Origin: Wandonia sp964447015
GTDB lineage: Bacteria; Bacteroidota; Bacteroidia; Flavobacteriales_D; Crocinitomicaceae
Length of the DNA: 22,586 nucleotides
Reading direction: 5' to 3'
Assembly: GCA_964447015.1 (NCBI GenBank)
Contig: CAYUQU010000054.1
Location: 1 to 22,586 of the forward strand
Under the pieces are notes generated by a model. That model was not told where the DNA came from. It saw only the letters and a program-made list of their open reading frames with translations, and did no database searches. Every line of letters starts with the position of its first letter. The first letter of the stretch is position 1. Below are positions 15,848-22,586 of this stretch, one piece after another. Position numbers and translations under genes: made by a program.

Positions 15848-16345
15848 CTACTGTTTGTATAAAGTTCCAATCAAACCAGGTATTAAATAATTATATTGAT
15901 CTAAAAATTCATATCGAATTATCGCCTTTTCCTCAGTAATATAAAAATAATTTGTGGGGAGTTCTTTATTAACTCCAAATATCTTATAACCATGATTATC
16001 TACAAGCCCATTAGAATTAGATATTTGAATTATACTATGAACTTCTGTTGCTTGATAATGAAAAAAATGAGTTGTTTTGAAATGAAGAATTGTAGAATCA
16101 ATGTATCTACTTTCATTCAAAAATATTTGTTCAACAATAAGGGTTATTGAATCAGTTTGGTTAGGAGTTGAGATATCGGGGTCTCCTATGACAACAACTC
16201 CCGAAACAATTCCTTTATATGTTCCTTCAATACTTTTACCAAAAGGACATAACTCACAAGAAGGAATCTCAATGTCCAAATGTTGATACTTATTACACCC
16301 TAAAAGAAGTAGAATACCAAATAGTAATAAATTATTTTTTTTCAT
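15848..16345 (-). CDS. Predicted lipoprotein of unknown function (165 aa)
   Basis: A short basic start, a leucine-rich helix and the lipobox LLLLGC (Cys17) mark it as a lipoprotein. The mature part has a C-E-L-C pair (CELCPFG, about residues 30-36), then GTYKGIVSGVVVIGDP and several beta-like strands, ending in GLIGTLYKQ. The G-x-Y-x-G opening followed by strands resembles small lipocalin-like or other beta-barrel lipoproteins, but I cannot name a family. Its ATG overlaps the TAA of the preceding lipoprotein gene by one base, so the two are co-translated and may form a functional pair. A short inverted repeat (15836-15850) overlaps its stop codon, with no U-tract, so where transcription ends is unclear. 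Confidence 0.75.
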   Translation of the reverse strand: MKKNNLLLFGILLLLGCNKYQHLDIEIPSCELCPFGKSIEGTYKGIVSGVVVIGDPDISTPNQTDSITLIVEQIFLNESRYIDSTILHFKTTHFFHYQATEVHSIIQISNSNGLVDNHGYKIFGVNKELPTNYFYITEEKAIIRYEFLDQYNYLIPGLIGTLYKQ

Positions 16346-16725
16346 TACTTTTTTATAAAATGGTTCTTAAAACTCTTATAAGGATATGTAGAATTAGTCA
16401 ACTCTAAGTCAGCAACTTCTATGAATATGATTTCTTCTTTTTCTTCTAATTTGACAATATATACACCCTCATTCTTCTCAAAAACTTCAGTTGTACATAG
16501 TTTGCTAATCTTTACCGAATTTTTAATAAAAATAACATTCCCGTTACCTTCTACTCTAATTGCGAAACGATCTGTATTAGAATCAACTCCAATAGAATTT
16601 TCTGCGCCAGAAACAGAATACACCCATTCGTAATCACCTTTTAATGAAGGGAAATCTTTCTTTATACTAATTTTCTTACATCCAAAAACAATAAAAACTG
16701 ACAGGATATATATCGATATTTTCAT
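16345..16725 (-). CDS. Predicted small lipoprotein of unknown function (126 aa)
   Basis: The signal sequence MKISIYILSVFIVFGC ends in a lipobox with Cys16. The mature part begins KKISIKKDFPSLKGDYEWVYS and continues with beta-like strands rich in I, V, E and K (GNVIFIKNSVKIS, GVYIVKLEEKEEIIFIEV). The order GDYEWVYS...G near the N-terminus recalls small lipocalin-like lipoproteins common in Bacteroidota, in which a 'G.W.' strand opens the barrel; this is a weak resemblance. It is the first gene of a pair with the lipoprotein downstream (TAATG overlap). A promoter-like TAAGTTTG is 13 bases upstream of the start, so the pair can be expressed independently of enolase. Confidence 0.72.
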   Translation of the reverse strand: MKISIYILSVFIVFGCKKISIKKDFPSLKGDYEWVYSVSGAENSIGVDSNTDRFAIRVEGNGNVIFIKNSVKISKLCTTEVFEKNEGVYIVKLEEKEEIIFIEVADLELTNSTYPYKSFKNHFIKK

Positions 16726-16738
16726 ATTTGAAAATAAA

Positions 16739-16772
16739 CAAACTTAATAAAAGTAAAAAATCATTACTTCAA
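16739..16772 (-). promoter_or_regulatory. Promoter of the lipoprotein pair, reaching into the enolase 3' end
   Basis: TTG (16772-16770), 23 bases, TAAGTTTG (16746-16739) on the minus strand. The -7 is perfect and the spacing is at the long end of the accepted range. The -33 TTG lies inside the last codons of eno. No terminator hairpin was found in the 38-base gap, so read-through from eno is also possible. Confidence 0.5.
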
Positions 16773-18050
16773 ATATTTAAAATCCATCCCTGGATACACA
16801 GCTGTCTCTCCAAGTTCAGCTTCTATTCTTAGTAATTGATTGTATTTTGCAATACGATCACTTCTTGAAGCAGAACCTGTTTTGATTTGCCCCGTATTTA
16901 ATGCAACAGCCAAATCAGCAATTGTTGTATCTTCAGTTTCGCCACTTCGATGACTCATTACTGATGTATACTTGTTGCTTGTAGCCATTTGAACAGCTTC
17001 AATAGTTTCTGTTAACGAACCAATTTGGTTTACTTTAATCAAAATGGAATTCGCTGTGTCAGTATCAATTCCTTGTTTAAGTCTTTTCGTATTGGTAACA
17101 AACAAATCATCGCCAACTAATTGAACTTTATCTCCAATCTCAGTTGTTAATTCTTTCCAGCCTGACCAATCATCTTCATCTAATCCATCCTCGATAGAAA
17201 TAATCGGGTACTTTTTAGACCAATCTTTCCAGAAAGAAACCATTTCAGAAGAACTGCGCTCATCACCTGTGGACTCAAAAATATATTTCTTTTTTTGCTT
17301 GTCGTAAAACTCTGAAGAGGCAGCATCAAGTGCAATAAAAACATCCTCACCTGGTTTGTACCCAGCCGTTTCAATAGCTTTTAAAACGACTTCGATAGCT
17401 TCTTCATTTGAACCAAGATTCGGAGCAAAGCCGCCTTCATCACCCACATTGGTACTCATTCCTTTGGATTTAAGTACATTTTTTAAATGGTGAAAAATCT
17501 CAGTTCCTATTCTCAATCCTTCAGAAAAGGAAGTTGCACCAAATGGCATAACCATAAACTCTTGAATATCAATTTGATTATCCGCATGAGATCCTCCATT
17601 CAAAATATTCATCATGGGAACTGGCATTGTACACGCATTTACTCCTCCAACATATCTATACAATGACATGTTTGTTTCATTTGCTGCTGCACGCGCAACA
17701 GCAAGTGATACACCAAGAATGGCATTTGCTCCAAGGTTTGATTTATTCTCTGTTCCGTCTAATTTAATTAAAAGTGTATCAATGGCTTTTTGGTCAAAAA
17801 TATATTGTCCAATTAGCGCTTCATTAATAACAACATTTACATTATTGACAGCATTCAACACTCCTTTACCTAAATATCGGCCTTTATCTCCATCTCGCAA
17901 CTCCACTGCTTCATGAATTCCAGTTGACGCTCCAGACGGAACTGCAGCACGTCCAAAAGCGCCATTAGTTGTATATACATCTACTTCAATTGTAGGATTT
18001 CCTCTAGAATCAAGAATTTGTCTACCAACTACTTTTGCAATATGTGTCAT
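16764..18050 (-). CDS. eno: Enolase (phosphopyruvate hydratase)
   Basis: Enolase interconverts 2-phosphoglycerate and phosphoenolpyruvate in glycolysis and gluconeogenesis; in many bacteria it is a dimer or octamer. The 428-residue product is full length. It shows SGASTGIHEAVELRDGD at the substrate loop, NILNGGSHADN with H155, catalytic E205 in VGDEGGFAPN, Mg2+ ligands D242, E287 and D314, the catalytic base K339 in ILIKVNQIGS, and the signature SHRSGETEDTTIADLAV (about 366-382). Its ATG overlaps the TGA of carA in the string ATGA, so it is translated as the second gene of a carA-eno unit. This neighbourhood next to rplQ recurs in flavobacteria. Confidence 0.98.
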   Translation of the reverse strand: MTHIAKVVGRQILDSRGNPTIEVDVYTTNGAFGRAAVPSGASTGIHEAVELRDGDKGRYLGKGVLNAVNNVNVVINEALIGQYIFDQKAIDTLLIKLDGTENKSNLGANAILGVSLAVARAAANETNMSLYRYVGGVNACTMPVPMMNILNGGSHADNQIDIQEFMVMPFGATSFSEGLRIGTEIFHHLKNVLKSKGMSTNVGDEGGFAPNLGSNEEAIEVVLKAIETAGYKPGEDVFIALDAASSEFYDKQKKKYIFESTGDERSSSEMVSFWKDWSKKYPIISIEDGLDEDDWSGWKELTTEIGDKVQLVGDDLFVTNTKRLKQGIDTDTANSILIKVNQIGSLTETIEAVQMATSNKYTSVMSHRSGETEDTTIADLAVALNTGQIKTGSASRSDRIAKYNQLLRIEAELGETAVYPGMDFKYLK

Positions 18051-19150
18051 GCCTTAAAATTTTTCATGTTAATAATAAAATTATCAAAAAGATATCTAGA
18101 ATCGTGAGGACCAGCAGATGCTTCAGGATGGTATTGAACTGTAAAAACAGGTTTGTCTTTCAATTTCATACCAGCTACCGTATTATCATTCAAATGAATA
18201 TGCGTCAACTCGATGTCCTTATTTTGTTCTAAACTATCGTGTGTAACAACAAAACCATGATTTTGCGAGGTGATTTCGCATTTACCTGTTTTCAAATTTT
18301 TAATTGGATGATTTAGTCCACGGTGTCCATTATGCATTTTCTCCGTTTTCAAGCCTTGACTCAATGCAAAAATCTGATGTCCTAGACATATTCCGAAAAT
18401 CGGTCGATCTAGCTTCACTAAGTCTTTTACTAAATCTATTTGTGCATTCATTGCAGATGGATCGCCAGGCCCGTTAGAAAGCATGATTCCATCTGGGTTA
18501 AAGGCTTCAATTTCTTGCGCCGTAACATCCATTGGAAAAACTCTAACAAAACACCCTCGTTCTACAAGACATCTGATGATGTTTTTCTTCACACCAAAAT
18601 CAATTAGTGCCACTTTATAGTTTGCTATTTCAGAACCTGCGTCATACTGTGTTTTAGTTGCCACAAAAGAAGACAATTCAAGTCCATCCATAGATGGTAC
18701 ATTTTTCAATTGACTTTTCAATTGGTTGACATCTAAATTTTCAGATGAAATAATAGCATTCATTGCTCCTTTATTTCTAATATGTCTCACAAGCGCACGC
18801 GTATCGATATCAGAAATCCCAACTGTGCCTTGATTGTCCATGTATTCACCAAGAGTTGATACTCCCGAAGCTCTCGAATACATATCCGAAAATTTCTTTG
18901 TCACCAAACCGGCAATTTTAATTCCTTCTGACTCCACTTCTTCATTATGCACTCCATAATTTCCGATATGGGCAGTTGTCATAATTAGAATTTGGCCATA
19001 ATATGAAGGGTCTGTAAACACTTCTTGGTATCCTGTCATTCCGGTATTGAAGGCAATCTCACCAGAAGTAGTACCAACCTTTCCACACGAATATCCTTCG
19101 AAAACAGTTCCGTCTTCTAACACTAAAACTGCAGGTTTTTTATCAAACAT
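18047..19150 (-). CDS. carA: Carbamoyl-phosphate synthase, small (glutaminase) subunit
   Basis: CarA hydrolyses glutamine and channels ammonia to the large subunit CarB, which makes carbamoyl phosphate for pyrimidines and arginine. The 367-residue product has the N-terminal CarA-specific domain (1 to about 150, with LEDGTVFEGYSCG and GMTGYQEVFTDPSYYGQI) and a C-terminal class I glutamine amidotransferase domain. The triad is Cys255 in GICLGHQI, His341 and Glu343 in HPEASAGPHD. SNGPGDPS forms the oxyanion region. carB is not adjacent. Expression starts from a strong promoter in the gap after the ribosomal operon terminator. The TGA stop overlaps the eno start by four bases. Confidence 0.98.
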   Translation of the reverse strand: MFDKKPAVLVLEDGTVFEGYSCGKVGTTSGEIAFNTGMTGYQEVFTDPSYYGQILIMTTAHIGNYGVHNEEVESEGIKIAGLVTKKFSDMYSRASGVSTLGEYMDNQGTVGISDIDTRALVRHIRNKGAMNAIISSENLDVNQLKSQLKNVPSMDGLELSSFVATKTQYDAGSEIANYKVALIDFGVKKNIIRCLVERGCFVRVFPMDVTAQEIEAFNPDGIMLSNGPGDPSAMNAQIDLVKDLVKLDRPIFGICLGHQIFALSQGLKTEKMHNGHRGLNHPIKNLKTGKCEITSQNHGFVVTHDSLEQNKDIELTHIHLNDNTVAGMKLKDKPVFTVQYHPEASAGPHDSRYLFDNFIINMKNFKA

Positions 19151-19165
19151 ATTCTAAAATTTTAG

Positions 19166-19195
19166 CAAAAATAAAACTTAATAATTAGGTAACAA
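19166..19195 (-). promoter_or_regulatory. Promoter of carA-eno
   Basis: TTG (19195-19193), exactly 19 bases, TATTTTTG (19173-19166) on the minus strand: an ideal Bacteroidota primary promoter. It lies 16 bases before the carA ATG and downstream of the ribosomal operon terminator. Confidence 0.7.
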
Positions 19196-19213
19196 GTAAT
19201 AAAACGACATAAA

Positions 19214-19242
19214 AAAAGGCGATGCATCAAACATCGCCTTTT
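19214..19242 (-). terminator. Terminator of the ribosomal protein/rpoA operon
   Basis: AAAAGGCGATG (19214-19224) pairs with CATCGCCTTTT (19232-19242), 11 bp with a seven-base loop. The minus strand continues as a run of U residues. It follows the rplQ stop codon by 22 bases. Confidence 0.9.
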
Positions 19243-19264
19243 ATCAAGTATATACAAAGAATTG

Positions 19265-19864
19265 TTATTCTTTTGTTTCTTCAGCATCATCTGCTTTAGA
19301 ATCACTTTCTTCTTCCGACGAAGTTTCTTCTGCAGCTGGTGCTTCAGGAGTCTCTTCAACTACAGCTTCAGGAGTTTCCTCTTTTTTAGCTTCTGCTTTT
19401 GGTGCATCTTCAGTTTCAGCTACAGCGTCATCTGATTTAGCTTTCTTAGCAGTACGTGAACGACGAGTAGTTTTCTTTTCAGGTTTGTTGTCACCAAGTA
19501 ACAATTCGTTGAAATCAACTAATTCAATCATACACATTTCAGCGTTATCACCTAAACGATATCCTGTGCGAATAATACGTGTATATCCACCTGGACGATC
19601 AGCAATTTTAGGAGCTACATCGCGGAATAATTCTGTTACAACTTCTTTATTTTGAAGGTAGCTAAATACTACACGTCGTGAGTGAGTAGAATCCGTTTTT
19701 GATTTTGTCAAAATTGGTTCAATATATGTTCTCAACGCTTTTGCCTTAGCTAAAGTTGTATTGATTCTTTTATGCTCAATTAAAGAGCTTGCCATATTAG
19801 ACAACATTGCTTTTCTGTGAGAAGCTGTTCTGCCTAAATGATTATTTTTCTTACCGTGTCTCAT
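19265..19864 (-). CDS. rplQ: Ribosomal protein bL17 with long acidic C-terminal tail
   Basis: L17 sits near the polypeptide exit of the 50S subunit. The first 120 or so residues are the conserved core: MRHGKKNNHLGRTASHRKAM, the SLIEHKRINTTLAKAKALR helix, and GGYTRIIRTGYRLGDNAEM followed by the IELV strand. From about residue 128 to 199 comes a low-complexity tail, first basic (KKTTRRSRTAKKAK), then rich in Ala, Glu and Asp and ending DDAEETKE. The E. coli protein stops shortly after the core; long Ala/Glu/Lys tails on L17 are usual in this phylum. It is the last gene of the operon, 22 bases after rpoA, and is followed by the operon terminator. Confidence 0.97.
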   Translation of the reverse strand: MRHGKKNNHLGRTASHRKAMLSNMASSLIEHKRINTTLAKAKALRTYIEPILTKSKTDSTHSRRVVFSYLQNKEVVTELFRDVAPKIADRPGGYTRIIRTGYRLGDNAEMCMIELVDFNELLLGDNKPEKKTTRRSRTAKKAKSDDAVAETEDAPKAEAKKEETPEAVVEETPEAPAAEETSSEEESDSKADDAEETKE

Positions 19865-19886
19865 TTCTATTCAACTAATTCGGTTG

Positions 19887-20879
19887 TTAATCTTTATCTA
19901 ACTTGTATTTAGCCACATTCATTCCGAAAGACAAACCTTTAGAGTCTACTAAATCCTCTAATTCAGTTAGTGATTTCTTTCCGAAGTTTCTAAATTTCAA
20001 GAGATCATTTTTATTATAAGAAACTAAGTCACCTAAAGTTTCTACATCTGCAGCTTTAAGACAGTTCAATGCTCTCACAGACAAATCCATATCAACCAAT
20101 TTGGTTTTCAATAACTGTCTCATGTGTAGCGAAGTTTCGTCAAACTCTTCAGTTTCAGATTTCACATCACTATCTAAAGTGATTTTCTCATCTGAGAATA
20201 ACATGAAGTGGTGAATTAGAATTTTCGCAGATTCTTTCAACGCATCTTTAGGATGAATTGCGCCATCTGTTCTGATTTCTAATACCAATTTTTCATAATC
20301 CGTTTTTTGTTCTACTCGGTAATTTTCAACGTTGTATTTAACGTTTTTAATCGGAGTAAAAATTGAATCGATGAAAATAGTTCCGAAAGGCACACCGCTT
20401 ACTTTATTTTCCTCTGCAGGAACATATCCTCTACCTTTGATAATAGATATTTCAATATCTAATTTCACAGAAGGCTCCATGTTGCAGATTACTAAATCTG
20501 GGTTAAGCACTTGAAAAGCAGAAGTAAATTTACCGATATCACCTGCTGTAAATTTGTCCTGTCCTGAAACAGAAATAACTACAGTTTCGTTATCAGTATC
20601 TTCAATTTGTTGTTTGAAACGAACTTGTTTCAAATTCAACACAATCTCAGTCATATCTTCTACCACTCCTTTAATAGTAGAGAATTCGTGATCAACTCCT
20701 TCTATACGAACAGAAGCGATAGCAAAACCCTCTAATGAAGAAAGAAGAATTCTTCTCAATGCATTACCCACAGTGATACCATACCCAGGCTCAAGTGGAC
20801 GGAATTCAAACTGACCTTCGTGTTCATCAGATTGAATCATGATTACCTTATCAGGTCTTTGGAAGTCTAGAATAGCCAT
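19887..20879 (-). CDS. rpoA: RNA polymerase alpha subunit
   Basis: The 330-residue protein has the dimerisation/assembly domain (1 to about 230, with EPGYGITVGNALRRILLSSLEGFA and the later GRGYVPAEENK), an acidic linker (about 236-250), and the C-terminal domain (about 260-330). That domain carries two helix-hairpin-helix elements, DMDLSVRALNCLKAADVETL and LLKFRNFGKKSLTELED, which bind upstream promoter DNA and activators. Length is standard. It lies 16 bases after rpsD and 22 before rplQ, the usual order in the alpha operon. Confidence 0.99.
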   Translation of the reverse strand: MAILDFQRPDKVIMIQSDEHEGQFEFRPLEPGYGITVGNALRRILLSSLEGFAIASVRIEGVDHEFSTIKGVVEDMTEIVLNLKQVRFKQQIEDTDNETVVISVSGQDKFTAGDIGKFTSAFQVLNPDLVICNMEPSVKLDIEISIIKGRGYVPAEENKVSGVPFGTIFIDSIFTPIKNVKYNVENYRVEQKTDYEKLVLEIRTDGAIHPKDALKESAKILIHHFMLFSDEKITLDSDVKSETEEFDETSLHMRQLLKTKLVDMDLSVRALNCLKAADVETLGDLVSYNKNDLLKFRNFGKKSLTELEDLVDSKGLSFGMNVAKYKLDKD

Positions 20880-20895
20880 TTTAATGCTTTAAAGT

Positions 20896-21504
20896 TTATT
20901 TAGAATACAATTCGACGATCAGTTGTTCCTTGATATTTTCAGGGATCATTTCTCTATTAGGTGGATTCACAACTGTACCAGACATTTGTGAAGGATTCCA
21001 ACTCAACCAGTCGTGCGATTTATTTGAAGAAGCTGAAAGTGAATCGCTAATCGCTTCTAACGATTTCGATTTTCCTCTCACTTCAATCACATCACCTGCG
21101 CTTAATGAATAAGAAGGGATGTTTACCACACCACCATTCACAACGATGTGTTTGTGAGAAACCAATTGACGTGCAGCGCGTCTAGAAGGAGCGATTCCAA
21201 GACGGAACACAACATTATCTAAACGAAGTTCACACAATTGCAATAAATTCTCACCAGTAATACCTTTCATTCTTGAAGCTTTCTCAAATAAGTTTGAGAA
21301 TTGACGCTCAAGAATACCATAAGTATACTTAGCTTTTTGCTTTTCTGCTAACTGAATAGCGTACTCAGACTGTTTCCCTCTTCTTTTGTTAGGACCGTGT
21401 TGTCCAGGAGGGTAATTACGTCTTTCCAATGCTTTGTCAGGACCAAAAATTGGTTCTCTGAACTTTCTAGCGATCTTGGATTTAGGACCAGTATATCTTG
21501 CCAT
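20896..21504 (-). CDS. rpsD: Ribosomal protein uS4
   Basis: S4 nucleates assembly of the 30S body by binding 16S rRNA; in enterobacteria it also represses its own operon. The 202-residue product starts MARYTGPKSKIARKFREPIF and carries the S4 RNA-binding motif (about 93-155: LRLDNVVFRLGIAPSRRAARQLVSH, then IVVNGGVVNIPSYSLSAGDVIEV). The N-terminal zinc cysteines found in some S4 proteins are absent, so this is the zinc-free form. The 81-base gap to rpsK upstream is far longer than the other gaps in this operon and can fold, which may matter for S4 expression. Confidence 0.99.
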   Translation of the reverse strand: MARYTGPKSKIARKFREPIFGPDKALERRNYPPGQHGPNKRRGKQSEYAIQLAEKQKAKYTYGILERQFSNLFEKASRMKGITGENLLQLCELRLDNVVFRLGIAPSRRAARQLVSHKHIVVNGGVVNIPSYSLSAGDVIEVRGKSKSLEAISDSLSASSNKSHDWLSWNPSQMSGTVVNPPNREMIPENIKEQLIVELYSK

Positions 21505-21585
21505 TTTAAAAAATAATTAGTGGGCGGTGTGAATTAAGGTCAACTATCCTTCGACAACCGTGACTCCCATTTTTGTTTATATATA
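21505..21585 (-). promoter_or_regulatory. Structured rpsK-rpsD spacer, possible ribosomal-protein leader
   Basis: Other gaps in the operon are 16-22 bases; this one is 81. On the minus strand, TGGG (21569-21566) and CGG (21560-21558), separated by an AGTCA bulge, can pair with CCGCCCA (21527-21521), enclosing a weaker inner GGTTG/TTGACC stem. Pairing was done by eye; a protein-binding role is inference. Confidence 0.35.
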
Positions 21586-21972
21586 TTAAACTCTTCTTCG
21601 TTTTGGAGGACGACATCCATTGTGTGGCATTGGTGTTACGTCAACAATTTCTGTAACCTCAATACCTGAATTATGAAGTGATCTGATTGCAGACTCACGA
21701 CCAGCTCCAGGTCCTTTTACAAACACACGTACCTTGCGTAAACCATTATCAAATGCTTCTTTTGCGCAATCCTCAGCAGCTACTTGAGCAGCGTAAGGTG
21801 TGTTCTTTTTAGATCCTCTGAAGCCCATTTTCCCCGCTGATGACCAAGATATAACTTGACCAGCATTGTTAGTAAGGGAAATGATGATGTTATTGAAGGT
21901 AGCTTGGATATGTGCTTCACCATGCGCTTCAACTTTAACATTCTTTTTCTTCTTCTGATTTGACTTTGCCAT
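21586..21972 (-). CDS. rpsK: Ribosomal protein uS11
   Basis: S11 lies on the 30S platform near the 3' end of 16S rRNA and the mRNA exit. The 128-residue protein has a basic start (MAKSNQKKKKNVKVEAHGEAHI), the core TFNNIIISLTNNAGQVISWSSAGKMGFRGSKK, the GPGAGRESAIRSLHNSGIEV segment and the conserved C-terminus DVTPMPHNGCRPPKRRRV. Length is normal. It is preceded by rpsM at 18 bases and followed by the long structured spacer before rpsD. Confidence 0.99.
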   Translation of the reverse strand: MAKSNQKKKKNVKVEAHGEAHIQATFNNIIISLTNNAGQVISWSSAGKMGFRGSKKNTPYAAQVAAEDCAKEAFDNGLRKVRVFVKGPGAGRESAIRSLHNSGIEVTEIVDVTPMPHNGCRPPKRRRV

Positions 21973-21990
21973 AATAAATATGCGTTATTA

Positions 21991-22365
21991 TTATTTAGTT
22001 GCTTTCTTCTTGTTAGCAACAGTTTTTCTTCTACCTTTTCGAGTTCTAGAGTTGTTTTTCGTACGTTGTCCACGTAGCGGAAGACCGGCTCTGTGACGAA
22101 CACCTCTGAAGCATCCGATATCCATTAGACGCTTGATGTTCAATTGAACCTCAGAGCGCAATGCACCTTCAACTTTGATTTCACCCATTACCGCACGGAT
22201 AGCAGCCAAATTTTCATCTGTCCAATCCTGTACTTTAACGTTTTCATCCACATTAGCGTTACTCAACACTTTTTTCGCCGTGCTCAATCCGATTCCGTAG
22301 ATATACGTTAATCCGATAACACCTCTTTTGTTCTTAGGCAAATCTATACCTGCAATTCTAGCCAT
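21991..22365 (-). CDS. rpsM: Ribosomal protein uS13
   Basis: S13 is a 30S head protein that contacts the P-site tRNA and bridges to the 50S subunit. The 124-residue product begins MARIAGIDLPKNKRGVIGLTYIYGIG, has the helix-two-turn-helix with GEIKVEGALRSEV, the ..DIGCFRGVRHRAGLPLRGQRT signature (about 82-102), and a basic tail RTRKGRRKTVANKKKATK that reaches the P site. It follows rpmJ by 17 bases. Confidence 0.99.
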   Translation of the reverse strand: MARIAGIDLPKNKRGVIGLTYIYGIGLSTAKKVLSNANVDENVKVQDWTDENLAAIRAVMGEIKVEGALRSEVQLNIKRLMDIGCFRGVRHRAGLPLRGQRTKNNSRTRKGRRKTVANKKKATK

Positions 22366-22382
22366 AATTCTACTAATTAGCT

Positions 22383-22499
22383 TTATCCTTGTCTTTGTTT
22401 AAGTTTAGGATTCTTTTTGTTAATCACGTAAACTCTTCCTTTTCTCTTAACGATCTTGCAATCCGCAGAACGTTTTTTCACAGATGCTCTTACTTTCAT
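22383..22499 (-). CDS. rpmJ: Ribosomal protein bL36, zinc-less form
   Basis: This 38-codon gene lies between infA and rpsM, its normal place. The product starts MKVRASVKKRSADCKIVKRK and ends NPKLKQRQG, which is diagnostic for L36 of the large subunit. The zinc-ribbon ligands of the canonical protein (Cys11, Cys14, Cys27, His32) are reduced to a single Cys14; Ser11 and Asn27 replace two of the others. It therefore should not bind zinc and needs no zinc-regulated paralogue. Confidence 0.97.
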   Translation of the reverse strand: MKVRASVKKRSADCKIVKRKGRVYVINKKNPKLKQRQG

Positions 22500-22520
22500 C
22501 TTTTTTAGTTTTAAGATACT

Positions 22521-22586
22521 TTATTTGTATCTGAATGTAATTCGACCTTTTGTTAAATCATAGGGAGACATTTCTACTTTCACTTT
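22521..22586 (-). CDS. infA: Translation initiation factor IF-1, C-terminal fragment
   Basis: Only the last 21 codons are in the window, encoding KVKVEMSPYDLTKGRITFRYK and a TAA stop. The MSPYD and KGRI.FR segments are the last strands of the IF-1 OB fold, which binds the 30S A site during initiation. The gene runs off the right edge. It is 21 bases upstream of rpmJ, the usual order secY/map-infA-rpmJ-rpsM in this phylum. Confidence 0.95.
   Translation of the reverse strand, partial: KVKVEMSPYDLTKGRITFRYK

Noticed and set aside
15836..15850. Short hairpin at the stop of the 165-aa lipoprotein as terminator
   Set aside because: Only six pairs, overlaps the stop codon, and no U-tract follows.

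Overview
The window looks like a chromosomal segment of a gliding/T9SS-type Bacteroidota, most likely of the class Flavobacteriia (Crocinitomicaceae/Fluviicola-like). The evidence is the low G+C content, A-rich leaders with few Shine-Dalgarno sequences, promoters of the TTG-N19-TAnnTTTG type, two proteins with type IX secretion C-termini (one type A fragment, one type B), a zinc-less ribosomal protein L36, an L17 with a long acidic tail, and the gene order infA-rpmJ-rpsM-rpsK-rpsD-rpoA-rplQ-carA-eno. Most genes lie on the minus strand.

Left part (1-2120): the tail of a T9SS cargo gene (+), a lipoprotein of unknown function (-), a perfect 56-bp palindrome, an initiator tRNA-Met with its own promoter and terminator, and a receiver-only response regulator. 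Signalling island (1678-6939): a hybrid histidine kinase with a C-terminal Hpt domain overlaps an NtrC-type sigma-54 activator by four bases and is divergent from an outer-membrane beta-barrel gene. The kinase, the barrel gene and the receiver-only regulator each carry a TGG-N8-TTGA element 26-33 bases before the start codon. This has sigma-54 (-24/-12) geometry. A 20-bp-spaced pair of TCCAAATTGAAA repeats lies between the two divergent promoters. I infer a small self-contained regulon: phosphorelay, sigma-54 activator, its own promoter, an outer-membrane output and an extra receiver. This is the most interesting unit in the window.

Middle (7074-15428): a DUF4139 (MuiA-like) exported protein (+), then on the minus strand dihydrolipoyl dehydrogenase, urocanate hydratase (its promoter overlaps the preceding gene's terminator), and a two-gene unit of a small exported protein coupled to an 881-residue PKD/SprB-repeat/type B sorting-domain protein. 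A roughly 420-bp stretch with no convincing gene follows, then a coupled pair of lipoproteins of unknown function.

Right part (16764-22586): enolase and carA overlap by four bases and share a carA promoter. Upstream is the end of the S10/spc/alpha ribosomal supercluster (rplQ, rpoA, rpsD, rpsK, rpsM, rpmJ, partial infA), closed by a strong hairpin terminator. The rpsK-rpsD spacer is unusually long and can fold, so it may be an internal regulatory element.
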